Positions 45,121-56,300 of a stretch of DNA of 64,000 bases are shown piece by piece. The DNA lies in NCBI GenBank assembly GCA_001643675.2, contig LSRY02000022.1, forward strand, positions 692,001 through 756,000. Direction: 5' to 3'. Source of the DNA: Monocercomonoides exilis (Eukaryota; Preaxostyla; Oxymonadida; Polymastigidae). The notes below the pieces were generated by a model. The model was given only the letters and a program-made list of their open reading frames with translations, was not told where the DNA came from and made no database searches. The position numbers were made by a program, and so were the translations under genes. Position 1 is the first letter of the stretch, and each line of letters starts with the position of its first letter.

Positions 45121-45726
45121 ATGAACTTCAATATCGAAACATCCTTGTCGACTAGCAGAGTGTCAAGACCCAATGCTTCAATTGCCAAACGATATTGCTC
45201 CACAAAGAAAAACAAAGAAAGCAAGATCCAACCAAAAAGATACAGATTCACAAGTTTGGCTTGGCTGAAACATCAAAAGGAATTATTTTCTTTTTGTTGG
45301 GTGCCATTTCCAGATTTTTGCGTTCAAAGAAGATCTTATCCTTTCTCCTGAAAGAGATTTAGAAAAGAAGAGGAAGAAAAAGAAGGTGGAGAAGGAAAAG
45401 ATGATGAAAAATCGAATGAAAAAAATATTATCGAACAATATTCAATTGAAAATCCTTCATTGAATTCGCTATCTTCTTCTTCTTCTTCTTCACTCATTAA
45501 AACCTCCAATTCCAAAAAACAAGAACATAAAAAGGATTTTATTTCTCTGTTGTCATTTTCCAATTTCAATAAGAATCTTGTCTTTTTCTCAAGAGTGAAC
45601 AAGTTTATTTCTCGTTTCATCTATCCTAATGGTTCAAAAGCATCAAATTCATCATCTTCTTTCTCTTCCTCTTCCTTTTTTCCTCTTCTTAAATGTTTGA
45701 AAATTCTGATTGAAATTGAATGTTGA
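45121..45726 (+). pseudogene. Unrecognised ORF with one in-frame TGA
   Basis: A single plus frame from ATG 45121 to TGA 45726 is interrupted only at TGA 45349–45351. Before the stop: NFNIETSLSTSRVSRPNASI … FTSLAWLKHQKELFSFCWVP. After it: KRFRKEEEEKEGGEGKDDEK, a Ser run (LNSLSSSSSSS), then FISLLSFSNFNKNLVFFSRV. The family is not recognised. Either a nonsense mutation, a small unrecognised intron, or chance. Confidence 0.3.
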
Positions 45727-46031
45727 GATTTGACAGATCCAATAATGATTATCATTTATTATTCAATTTCATTGTTGTTCTTTTCCTTTTTATTTTTGTT
45801 CTGTCTCGAATCGAAGATATGAAAATTCTGTTAATACAAAATTAATCAATTTCTTGATGAAAAATGAAATGATGAAAATAGAAAAAGATAATTTTTGAGA
45901 AACAGAATAAATAATATCTCATTTACTCAAACACTTACAGAATAATCAGAAATATCCAACGATAAATGATCATGATATTCTTCGTTGAGAAAATCAAAGG
46001 TTTCATGAAAACAAACAATTACATAATCGTA

Positions 46032-47090
46032 TTATTTTTCTTCATTCTTTTCAAATATCTTTCTTTTTAACTCTTTTCGTTTTGTTTCGGTAGTTTCTCC
46101 ATCTTCCTTTTTATTCAGTCTTTCAGAAATATTCAAAAAGAAATGCAAATGCTTTTCTATTATTTCTTCTTCCATAGCTGATTGATTCATTTCCTCCAAA
46201 TAGAGATCAACAGCTCCGCTTTTCAACAAGTCTTCAACATTCACAGCTCTATTTCCTGATGCTATTTTTAAAGGTCGTGTGCAAGAGAAATGAAAATCTT
46301 TTTTATCATCATTTGACACTCGAAGCACTCGAACAATGCTGCTGAAAATGTCACAATTCTCTTCGTTCCTCTTTTGGCTAAAGCCGAAGAAAAAAATAAG
46401 TGTTTGGTTCTATCTCATTGAAAAATTCGCTTCATTCTTTTCTTTATCTATCTCCTCTCATTTTCCTCTCTTCCAAGCAACACTTCTGGTTAACATTTCT
46501 TGTTCTCTTTTTGCCTCCTTCGACAAATGAAGAATATTTTTGAAAACAACCTGAATAGTATTTTTATTTTTGGTAGCATGAAGATCAAAAACGGCAAAGC
46601 ATACTGACATACAAGCTTATGAAGGTTGTAATTCTCATGATGATATCGGATTATATCTTTGGTTCTCCAGGTTAGTTCCCATTCCACTTTATCTAACAAA
46701 CAATGAAAAATAAAAAAATAAAATCATTTGTGAAATAGAAATGTTCAAATCCAAACAATATTGATGCGACAAAAGGTAGAAAAGCCATTTTTACTTCATT
46801 TTGAGTATCCTCGTTTTCCTCTTTGCTTAATGCAGCTTTCAGAAGGGAAGGCCACATATCGAAAGCAATAACGATTGGAATTTTGAATATAGTGAAACAT
46901 CGCAATCACAAAGATCAACAAGAAAGTTTTTGTTACTTTTCTCTTCTTTTCTCTTTTTATTTTCTTCATCAGAATCTTCCAACCTTTCAAACAATTTTGA
47001 AAAAAGGCAAAGAAATAAAAAAAAAATTCTTTCATTTTGTGTTTAACTGCATTATGACTGCAATCAGGTGAACTTTTCAGAGGCAATAGC
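46032..47090 (-). pseudogene. Tandem charged-family copy C, decayed
   Basis: Minus-strand pieces in family order. FERLEDSDEENKKRKEKSNK and VDLCDC (near 46960–46900) match the exon-2 middle of gene B. LLKAALSKEENEDTQNEVKM (near 46830–46790) matches its end. TKDIIRYHHENYNLHKLVCQ (near 46660) matches the start of exon 3. ASGNRAVNVEDLLKSGAVD and LNKKEDGETTETKRKELKRK (46328–46032) match its C-terminal half. Pieces lie in different frames with deletions between them. Exon 1 was not found. Confidence 0.8.
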
Positions 47091-47353
47091 CTCCTTTATT
47101 TCCGCAGTAATTATTCTTTTGACAAAAAACCATAAATTGGTCTGATTAAAAGAAAAATTCAAGAAATTACACTTTATCATTTAACAACATAATCATTGAA
47201 TCGTTGTGGTATCTTTTTCATATCGATATTTTCAGAATATTAATAGGTATTGCAACTTTCAAACTGTCATTTTGAAAGATTGTTATAGAAGTTCATATTT
47301 ATCGATTTTTCTGTTGGCTGAAAAATTTTCCTTCGTAATTCGATAAAACATTT

Positions 47354-48781
47354 ATGCATAAAAACGAAATGGAGATGCTACCAGATGATAAATGTGTTGG
47401 TATGATTAAAGAAATTCAAGTGACCGAACAGTTTTCGAGTATGAATTCTTGTTTGTTTTCCGATTTGAGAAGTTATAAATATTGTTTTTGATGCTTTCTG
47501 AAGAAATAGTGATGGAGTTGGAGCATTGTTGGGAAAATGAGCAAACGCAGAAAATCGAGAAGATGATAGGATTGGTAGAGGAAACGAATTCGTTCGAATT
47601 TTATTCAGTTTTCACAAAAGAGGCATGCAACAGAATCGATAAAATGATTAATGAAAAGAAATTTGGAGAGGAAAGCACTGTGCTGCTGCAATAGGGGGTA
47701 GGACGTTTGATGAATCTGAGAAACTTATCTCGAAAAGGCTACAACGATTCTTTGCTGTGCGAAAGGATAAAGAGAATGATTTTGGAAGAAGAGAATAAAA
47801 AAGAAATGAAGAATGGGAAGTATCTGGCGGATCTTTGTGAATGTTTTCTTTTCACAAGATATCAAATGGGTGACCCACCAAAAGAATTTCTGACAATTTG
47901 TGTGCCTTGCCTTTGAAAGGTCGCATTGAACAAAAAAGAGGATAAAGACAATTAAAAAGAAGTGGAGATGGCTTTGCTGTCTTTGAGTTGCATATACGAC
48001 CATTATGTATAAGAACTTCATGCATCATTGTAAAAGTTTTTGAATTTCTTTCTCCTTTTTATATTAGAAAATTGAAAGAGAACTGTATTTGAATGAAATC
48101 AAAGAAATCATCAAATATCATCAGGAGCATCGCAATCTGACACGACTTGCATATCAATCTGCTTGGGATTTATTGGTTAATCAATCACGCATAAATAGAA
48201 GTTTGGATGACGTTATTATGAACGAGCTGCACTTATTTAGAGAAGCTGCAAGAGAACTTGGAGAACTGACGAAATGCGTGAATCTGAAAAGAGAAGAAAA
48301 AAGAGAAGAAATTCGAAGAATGAATGAAGCGGAGACAATAATGATGAAGTGGATAAAAACTGTGGAGGCATTTTATCTGCATCTCAGGTCTTGGAAAGAG
48401 GAATATGCTGAACTGATCAGTTATCTTGCCAAGCTGGCAAAAGCAATGAGAGAAAGCGAGAGAGATATATATAAATCGCTCACCAGCGCTTTTGAGCTCA
48501 TTTCAACTTGGAAGATTTTCAGAATAGATGCTATGATGAAGTGTGGGGTTGTTGATCTGGTTCAAGATGAAATACAGCAAAACACATCGGATGATATGAT
48601 GACATATGATTGCATGATGTCTTATCGTGTTCTTTCCAGAAGGCTGAGAGAGAATGATGATAAAGGATACAACGAAGTTGGTTGGGTGGAGACGAAGAGA
48701 GAGGTGTTACAAAAGATGGAAGAAATTGGATGCGAAGATATCATCACATGTTTTCAGAAAATTTACACTTTTATTTTATAA
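47354..48781 (+). pseudogene. Tandem charged-family copy D, nonsense-only damage
   Basis: Exon 1: 47354–47438 (in-frame ATGs at 47354 and 47369). Intron 65 bp (47439–47503, GTATGA…CTGAAG, phase 1). Exon 2 from 47504. Second intron from about 48007 (GTATAA) to 48067 (ATATTAG). Exon 3: 48068–48781. All splice sites and phases match intact gene B. Exon 2 has three in-frame stops: TAG 47692–47694, TGA 47914–47916 and TAA 47953–47955. The frame is never lost. Against paralogues these align with Lys, Leu and Gln, so three unrelated codons mutated rather than one codon being reassigned. Exon 3 is fully open (EIKEIIKYHQEHRNLTRLAY; LFREAARELGELTKCVN; YNEVGWVETKREVLQKMEEI). It is probably a recent pseudogene. 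Confidence 0.85.
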
Positions 48782-49009
48782 AGGAAAGTTTTTGTTTTAA
48801 AAATTTGTCTTATTTCCATCTTCATTTCTTTTTCTACCACCAGATTGTTTTGTGGGTTATTTTCTAATTTGATTGGTTTCAAAATTAATTTCAAACTTTC
48901 TTTTAACAATTATTTCATCAATTCAGAACTCAATCAACAGAAAAATATAATTTTTGGATATTTTTATTTTATTCAAAAAATGTCGAAATATATAGAATTT
49001 TCGAACGAC

Positions 49010-49044
49010 AACAACAACAACAAAAAAAAAAAAAAAAAAAAAAA
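49010..49044 (+). repeat. (AAC)n and poly-A tract
   Basis: Short ACAACA repeat followed by a long A run. Confidence 0.9.
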
Positions 49045-49523
49045 ATGATGCAATGAAGGAACAGCAGCACAAAAAACATTCAAATACAAAAAGAAAACGG
49101 AAACACTTACCCTTCACTATCTTTAACAAAAACAAAAAATTCAGTAACATCAGGTTTAATTAGATAAATTTTGAAAATAGTCTCAGAAAATAAACAGAAA
49201 ATTATTTATACATCGATAAATGAACACGTCTATTTATTTTTTCATAATTTGAAAATATTTAAAAAATTAGAAAATTTAAAGTATCAAAAATCAAAATGTT
49301 CTCAGAAAATTGTTCATTTTTAAAAAATAAACAATAAATCTGAGTAATAAAAAAATCTGAAAACAAAGCTTCAACATGCCGACACATCCAAATAACTTTT
49401 TCAACCCTTTTCTTTTATTTGAATGTTATGGCTAAAATGAAATCGCACATAAAAAAGATCAAAAAATATTCTTATGGGTGTTTTGATAACACCCATTATT
49501 AAAATATCATAGTATTTATTGTG

Positions 49524-49844
49524 ATGGAAACAAGTGTTGCAATAAAGCTGAACGTAAATGTCGATGTCAATGAATTATTTAAATCGGCATTTAACTTTAT
49601 ATACGGAGGAACAAACTATCAGAAGCAGTCTGTTGATGGCGGAACTTGGATTTCATATACTGACGGTGAACGAATTATTTCATGCTATTTCCATCCATCA
49701 AAGAAACACTCTGCCACTGCGCAAAGCAAACTTTTAGGTGCAGTTATCAGTAACCAACGCTCCATTGCAGAGGCAGGAGAATGGGCTTGCGCCTGCTGCA
49801 AAAAGAAGATGGGAGTTGGACACACCTTCTACAATACATTGTAG
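49524..49844 (+). CDS. Small orphan protein, 106 aa
   Basis: The frame opens at ATG 49524 (METSVAIKLNVNVDVNELFK) and ends at TAG 49842–49844. Composition is balanced and protein-like in an AT-rich region: FNFIYGGTNYQKQ, WISYTDGERIISCYFHPSKK, AEAGEWACACCKKKMGVGH. Cys-x-Cys-Cys with a nearby His could bind metal. No family is recognised. A 9-bp hairpin (49474–49496, ATGGGTGTT/AACACCCAT) lies about 28 bp upstream, and a second hairpin (49827–49846, TTCTACAAT/ATTGTAGAA) spans the stop codon. No introns are evident. It might be a small host gene or an accessory gene of a mobile unit. Confidence 0.55.
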   Translation: METSVAIKLNVNVDVNELFKSAFNFIYGGTNYQKQSVDGGTWISYTDGERIISCYFHPSKKHSATAQSKLLGAVISNQRSIAEAGEWACACCKKKMGVGHTFYNTL

Positions 49845-50087
49845 AAGAATTCACAATAGAATTTAGTCATACCCTATATTTTTGTCTATTTTTTGGTTTT
49901 GTATTATATTTTCATTTATTTTGGCATTTGAGCAATTTTTGTGAAACATAATAAATAATAAGTTGTGCATTAAATCGAAAGGAAAATGAAGGTTAGAGGG
50001 GAGGAGGATGAAAATTAATAAAGAAATATTCTTAAAAAAATTATTGAGGATTCAAGGTTCTAAAAAAAATTTATAATTAAAAAAAAA

Positions 50088-50142
50088 AAATAAAATAAAA
50101 TAAATAAATAAATTAATTAATTAATTAATTAATTAATACGTA
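50088..50142 (+). repeat. AAATA/TTAA simple repeat
   Basis: AAAATA units turn into AAATA, then about eight ATTA tetramers. On the minus strand it lies downstream of the tRNA-like sequence. Confidence 0.9.
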
Positions 50143-50229
50143 TATATTTATTGAAACGATAAAAATTCTGGTAAGATTCAAGAGAGCTGGTACCAAAAAT
50201 TCAATATAAAATTAGCAAAAAATAAATAG

Positions 50230-50304
50230 GGTCTAGTGGGAATTGAACCCAGACCCTAGTTCAATGGTCGGACATCAACCAACCACTAGACCATTATCGC
50301 ACCC
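50230..50304 (-). tRNA. tRNA-like sequence (possibly tRNA-derived SINE head)
   Basis: Read on the minus strand it has an A-box-like TGGTCTAGTGGTTGG (50279–50293) and a B-box GGTTCAATTCC (50240–50250) at tRNA spacing, and is about 75 nt long. The T arm folds (TGGG/CCCA). The acceptor ends pair only over the first four bases (GGGT/ACCC), and I cannot place a reliable anticodon stem, so a functional tRNA is doubtful. The sequence continues on the minus strand about 90 bp to an ATTA simple repeat, the layout of a tRNA-derived SINE. Confidence 0.5.
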
Positions 50305-50924
50305 ACATTAGAACTTAAACGAATTGAGTGGGTCAATTCGAATTGATTTAGTCAATTCGTTTTTTGTTTATTTAAACGGTTTTGACTCTGTCAATTCGGT
50401 TTTATATTTATTTTTGATCACTGTTTTTCGATTTTTATTATGGAAACATTTTGATCCGATTTTTTAACATGTTTCATGAAACTTAATGTTTAGAACAAAT
50501 TGACTGAAAAACGTAACGGTGTGTGTTTTGTTATTAATTGTTTTTTTGATTGTGCATGGTTTTTTTTTCGATCAAACAATTTTATTATGATCCTAAAATT
50601 TTTGTATAAAATGTGTTTCAAGCCATATCTTGAAGCGATCTGCATTGCAAGCGAGATTAGGACAGTCAGGAGTTTCATCACAAAGATGAAGCGATAGTTT
50701 ATTTCGCATCCCGATTTCCTTTTCACTTTTTTTTTTTATAATTTTTAATTTCCTTGACTCAACATTGAAAAAATAGATGATTAGCATTTTTTTTGAATAT
50801 TTTTTTGAAAATCTTTCAACAATTTAAAAAATAAAATATTTGTTATATAAAAAAGCTACTGTTTAATATTTTTGAAAAGTGAATTGATATAACAGAAAAA
50901 TTTGTTAAAAATATCATAAGATAA

Positions 50925-52621
50925 TTACTTTTGGCTTAGCAGTGATTGTAAGGGACTTGAATTTGTGTTCTTTTTTGATGATCCTGCTTTTTCTGATTTA
51001 TTTGAAGATGTTCTGCATGAAGTTGAAGATGAGGAAGCGGTTTGAGAATTAAGAAAATATAAAGAGTCTGAAGCATTTAAACTTTCATTTTGAGAAAGAG
51101 GAATTGATGAAGATAATTGATCAAAACAGGAAAATGAAGAAACTCTGGAAGAAGATGAAAAGGAAGATGAAGATGATGAAGATGGGGAAGAAAACGCAGG
51201 AAAAGGTTGAGAAGATGTTTGAGTAAATAAATTGGTTGACTTCCATTGATTCGGAAGAAACCAAGCCTGAGAATTGTCAGATATCAGACTTTGTTCATCG
51301 GAAATGCATCTTTCTCGCTCAAGCGCTTCAATTCTTTTATTATTCCTTTGATCTTGAATTGTCTCAATTTCTTTCTCTCTTCGCTGCTTTGCTTTTTCAG
51401 CTAATAATGTTCTGTGATCACTATCTAAATCATATTAAAAATAAAAATATGGTAAAATGAAGAAGAAAAAAAGTCACTAAAAATAAACAATAATGGTATT
51501 AAAATGGAAAATAAGCCTCCTAAATCTGCTAATAATGAAGTAATTGTGGGTGTAGGTGATTCTGTAGGATTCAGTCTATTTTTCATTTTTGATAAGTATC
51601 TCTCGTTTGTTATCTTTCTGGCTTCTATTTTTCTCATGTGACTAGCATAAAGCTCCTCCAAAAACAATGTATTTGCTTCTGCATCTTTCTTTGTGAGTGG
51701 ATTTTGTAATATATGGAAGTTAGTGAGGCAGCATGCTACGCAAAAATAGTCTGCAACCTTCACAACATCAAATAACCAAGGTTTTCTGAAGACGGTGAAG
51801 AGTGTTTTGAGTCTTCCGAAAAATCTTTCCACGATAACGCGATGTGTAGCCAATTCTGGTGTTCCCACGGGCTTTGTGATGATAGCTTCAAGCTCTGGTT
51901 TTGCTCCAATGTAAGCAGAGTCAGCTAAAATCTTTGCTCCTCCCAGCCTATGCTCGAATGTCGGGTAGTGCTCTTTGAAGATAGTGAAATCATGTGTCGA
52001 ACCAGTGTAGATGGAGCTGATCGTGCTTGCTGTCCCCACCTTGGGGTTCACTCCAACCTCCGCTTTGACACAGTAAATATGATGCTTTCCTGAATAGTAT
52101 TTTTTTCCATATTCCAGCTTTCCTCCCGGTCTGTTTGTTGGTATGACAGTGCAATCAACAACAATTCCCACATCTTTCAACTCCTCCAAACGATCAGGAC
52201 GAAAAGACAGAAAAAGTTCTGTCAGTTGATGTTTGATAGATGTTGCTGTTGAGTGCAGCAAACGAACAACCGCACTTTGTGTTTCATATTTGGATTTCGC
52301 CAGCAACAATGTCATTGTGAGCGAGCCATGATGAAGAAAATTTATTAGTAAGAAAAGTTGCTCCTCCAAAGAGTCAATTGCTTTGACCTTTCCACGATGA
52401 GGAAAAGCATTATCAGAAAGAAGCTGAGAAAGAAGATCAAATTCTGAACGACTAAATCCAGTCAATCTGAAAAATCCAGTTGACTTATCCAAAAATTTCG
52501 AACAAGCTATTTCGATAATTGTTGTGTTTTTTTCTTCTTTTGTTACATGAATATGTGTCGGAATGACATTCCTTTTTTCTACACATTTCAGAACATCCAT
52601 AAAAGTGTTTTGAGACATCAA
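50925..52621 (-). CDS. Harbinger/PIF-type DDE transposase, two exons
   Basis: Exon 1 is 52621–51478 and exon 2 is 51424–50925, joined across a 53-bp intron (GTGACT…GATTTAG, phase 1), giving 547 aa. The DDE triad is visible: VVDCTVIPTNRP (Asp near residue 156), ILADSAYIGAK (Asp near 234) and HRVIVERFFGRLK (Glu near 265). This fits the DDE_Tnp_4/PIF-Harbinger nuclease fold. The N-terminal helical part (LTGFSRSEFDLLSQLLSD, LLINFLHHGSLTMTLLLA) matches the family's usual helix-turn-helix region. The C-terminus is unusual: a hydrophobic stretch (LLADLGGLFSILIPLLFIF), a charged helix (RTLLAEKAKQRREKEIE), then a long Ser-rich tail ending SSPLQSLLSQK. If the intron is not spliced, the protein ends after 398 aa. 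No separate Myb-like partner gene was found nearby, though the 106-aa gene at 49524 is a candidate companion. Confidence 0.9.
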
Positions 52622-52629
52622 TTCACTCT

Positions 52630-53320
52630 TTTCAAAACGTCAAAAACAATGCAACCCTTTGTTTATATTTATCAAATGATCAAAAATGCACCCATGATTT
52701 AATTTAATAGTTTTGACTTTGTAAAAACCGTTTTTTATTTATTATATTTGTTTTATGTTCGTTTAAATGGTATTGGATTTATCTAACACCAAATGACTAA
52801 ATAAAATAGTTTTAGTTCTATTAGCGTGTCAAATACCCGGGAATAATTCCCTTTTTAATTATTATTAAAGATCAAGTGAAAATAAATCCCATTTTCAGTT
52901 TAAAGAAAAATGTTCTTTGTGAGTTTTAATACTTATAAAAACAAATTTGAGTGAAACAACTCAAATCTCAACAGTTCGGTTGAATGTTAGTTATATTCTT
53001 TCAATATTTTTATTTTCTAACTTCTTATTCTTTGATGATTTCTTTTTCATATTTTTCATTCAATAAATCGATGAATCCAAACTAATGCAAAAACAACAGA
53101 TGTAATTATTCACCACAATTCATGTAGAAGAATGTACAAATGTGTTTTAATTAAAATCAACAAGTTTGTTAAGTATAAATTGTTATCATATCATTATTTA
53201 GTTTGGAATTAAATATTCTAATTGTTTATGAAATAATCGCAACTATAAATGTTTTTATTGATTAAAACGTTACGAATTCTTTCCAGTTATAAGCGATCAA
53301 AAGTCTATACGAAAATGTGC
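52630..53320. other. AT-rich spacer
   Basis: No gene is supported. A TTTGACTTTGTAAAAACCG stretch near 52715 loosely resembles TTTTGACTCTGTCAATTCGG near 50390 on the other side of the Harbinger gene; these could be eroded element ends. Confidence 0.4.
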
Positions 53321-53324
53321 TCGC

Positions 53325-56300
53325 GTGGAAGTTGAAAATCCAATATGCATTTATTTCGCGTATGTGAAAACAAGTCTTTTTATCATCAACACCTTCTTGT
53401 GCATGACCCATCTCAACCTCATCCCTCTCAGTGGCTGTCCACTCCTCACTGCCCAACACCACTCTGCTGCCACCATCTGCTCCTCCACTTGCACCATCCA
53501 CCCACCTTCCCTCACCAACAGCCACCACCACCACTGCCCCCTCTTCCTCTCTGCCCATGCCTCCCTCGCCCTCACAAACTTCTCCCTCATCACCCACCAA
53601 CCTGCCATCTTCTCCTTCCCCCTCTTCTCCACCACAAACAATCTCCTCCATAATGCCCACTCCCCAATCCCTGCCTCCTTCTCCATCTCCCATTCTTCTT
53701 GCTCCTCATTCATTCTCTTCTTCCGCCTCTTCCTCTTCTTCTTCCATCTGTCCCTCTTCTTCACTCACCCCACCTCCCGGCTATTATGATAGCCTCTCTT
53801 CCTTTCCACCTTCTGAATTGTCAAACTCACACAACTCTCCCTCTGCCTTCCTCAGCTCCCTCTCTGTGCATAAATCTTTCACTGTTCGTGCTGCTGCATC
53901 TCCTCTCAGAAGATCGGACGATTATTATTCGGAAAGTGGGCTGCAGCCAATCTTTCCAACATTTTTAGACAGAATTGAAGGCATTGATGTCACAGTGGCA
54001 GTTTTCGAGACACTTAGTGAGGTCGACGAGACACAAAGTCCTGGGTTCAAGGCACGCATATAACAGTTCGATTAACAATCTGAAAAGGTCACAACACTTG
54101 CCACTCTTTTGGCAGAAAATGGCATTGCAGTGCAGATAGAACAAAGTATTCTTCTTCATCAGCCTTCAAGACATCACCATCACATGCTTCAAAGCCCATC
54201 CGTGCTCCAACATTTTCTTCACAGCAGATTCAGAACTTGTGTGGCATTTCCAACAGCTCTCCAAACACAGGTGCGTATGCAGCTGTCTCTGCCACAACTG
54301 CCCTGCCTCTGTCTGTCCTCCTCTCCTCCCCCACCATCTGCCAGTCAGCTCTCTTCCCTCTCCTCTCTCCACTCACCAAGGATATCGAGCTGCTGATAAC
54401 TCCAATTCTTTCCTTTGCATCGCAGCAGAAGGAGAGCAGAGCAGACAAGACAGTCAAGCAGCACGGCATGAATACCACAAACAGTTGCCAACTGCCCTCT
54501 CAGCTGCTCGGCAGTGCTGGCTGGATGCTCAGCAGGGACCGCATTCGGAAGATCAGCGAGGCAGACAGCGCAACCCAATCGTCTCTGATCCAGATGATGA
54601 TGGACGAAGGTAGCATCGCCAGCGGCCGGCAGAAGATTTCAATCTGCTGGCCGATGCAGTCAATTCGATCCGTCTCCACTCACATTCCACAAGGCGATGC
54701 CTTCTTTGGCACAGAAGAGGCTGGCGGGGTAAAGCAGTGCTTTGGGTTATCCACAGTCTGCTTCATCGTCTTCTGTGTTGCTGGCTCCTGTGATGCCAAC
54801 TTCTCCTTCATCATCCTCCTCCACCACCTCATCCTCCTCCTCTTCTTCAGGTGTAGTTTCTCGTTCAACTTCCACAGCGAAGTTAACAAACACTTCATCT
54901 GACAATACGCCACCTCTTCTTCACTCTTCCTCCACATTGTCAGTCCCATTCGTCAGAGTAACCACTTTTGTGATGCATCCGAGTACATCCACAAAGCCTC
55001 CCTCTTTTTCGAGTGAAAAAAACTACACTTCTGGTATCTCCCTCCGCCCACTTCCAACAACCACACAGCTTTCACCTTATTCCTCTTCCACATTTGCTAA
55101 GAATTCTGCATTCAACGCATATCATTCCATTTATCACCTCCATCTTCATCCTCCTCTTGTCGACTTTGGGCGCCCGTTTGTTGTTGAGCAGCTCAATTCC
55201 TTCGCCAAGCCCAGGCAACAGGTTACTGTTAAGGCATCTTTGGAGCGGTGTGGGCAGTCGATGGAGGCGCACATCACAGCCTTGCACCAACGGGGCCACG
55301 TGTTCAGTATGGCAAGGAGATGTGCGTTCAGAATGGCAAGTGCTGCTTCTACTGACGGAAGAGTTGCTTCGGCAGGGATGTCAGCGGCAGCTGTTGTGAG
55401 CTTCATGCAGACGCTGAGTGAGATTTTGGAAGGTGTAGCTGCGGGTGGGATGAATGTGGCACATGGATCAGCTCCGAAGGCGTGCTCTTCTGCTTCTCTA
55501 CCAATCTCAAAGGCAGCTTTCAACAAAGATGAAGATGAGGATGGAGATACATTGTTGGGAGACAAGGCATCGTCGGATGAAGGAAGGTTATCTGTTCCTG
55601 CAAGCACACGCTCGTCTTTGTCCATTTCTTCAACATCTCCTTTGAGATCATCCTCTTCTTCTGCTTCTATTTCTCCACTCTCAAATTCCACAAATTCACA
55701 TGCTTGGCAAAGTATCCTTCCGTTCAGTTATCAATCACTCTTTCTACTGCTCCCACTCTTCCTTTCTCTCCCTTCTCCACATTCTCTCCTCTTGTTCTGT
55801 CTCTTCTCTGTACTCTTTTCACCTCTCCTTCTGTCAATCTTGCTCTTTCCTTCTGTCAACTCGCACAGCAGGCAGCCGACTTCATCTCCCAGCGAATTTC
55901 ACAGTTAGTGGTGGTTGGTGGAGCTAAAGAGAGACTGGCTATTACATCTGGCAGTGGCAGCAGCAGCACATCTGAAGCAACAGCAGTGATGAGAGGAGAC
56001 AAAAGAGACGATGGAAAGAGCAGTGATTATGGTGATGATGATGAAGACGATGAATCAGCAGATGATTAGGCTGCGAAGACGCGTGCACATCCGCCCGATG
56101 ATTTAATCAAAAGCGGGTCTGTTTCGCGGAAGTTGTCACCAGCAGTTATTCTCCCCCATGTGCAGCTGAATGACTTGGGGGTGCAGCTGAAGCGGATGCT
56201 GAAGATTCCTCTTCAGACGCTGTTTGTGTCGACCGCTTGCTGCCCTCTGCTTCCACGTAGGTGAATGGGTTCACCAGAAGCTGCAGCAGACAATGTTCAG

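Noticed and set aside
255-48781. Reassignment of TAA/TAG to glutamine (as in some oxymonads)
   Set aside because: All three stop codons interrupt the broken genes, at positions that align with Gly, Lys, Leu, Cys and Gln. The intact Helitron, DIRS, Harbinger, pogo, acyltransferase and tandem gene B contain no in-frame TAA or TAG over several thousand codons.
50230-50304. Functional tRNA gene
   Set aside because: The acceptor stem pairs over only four bases and no credible anticodon arm could be placed, so it was kept as tRNA-like at reduced confidence.
55146-55691. 181-codon minus-strand frame
   Set aside because: The plus-strand frame over the same bases is longer, continues the surrounding relic and has a more natural composition, so the minus frame is probably a shadow.
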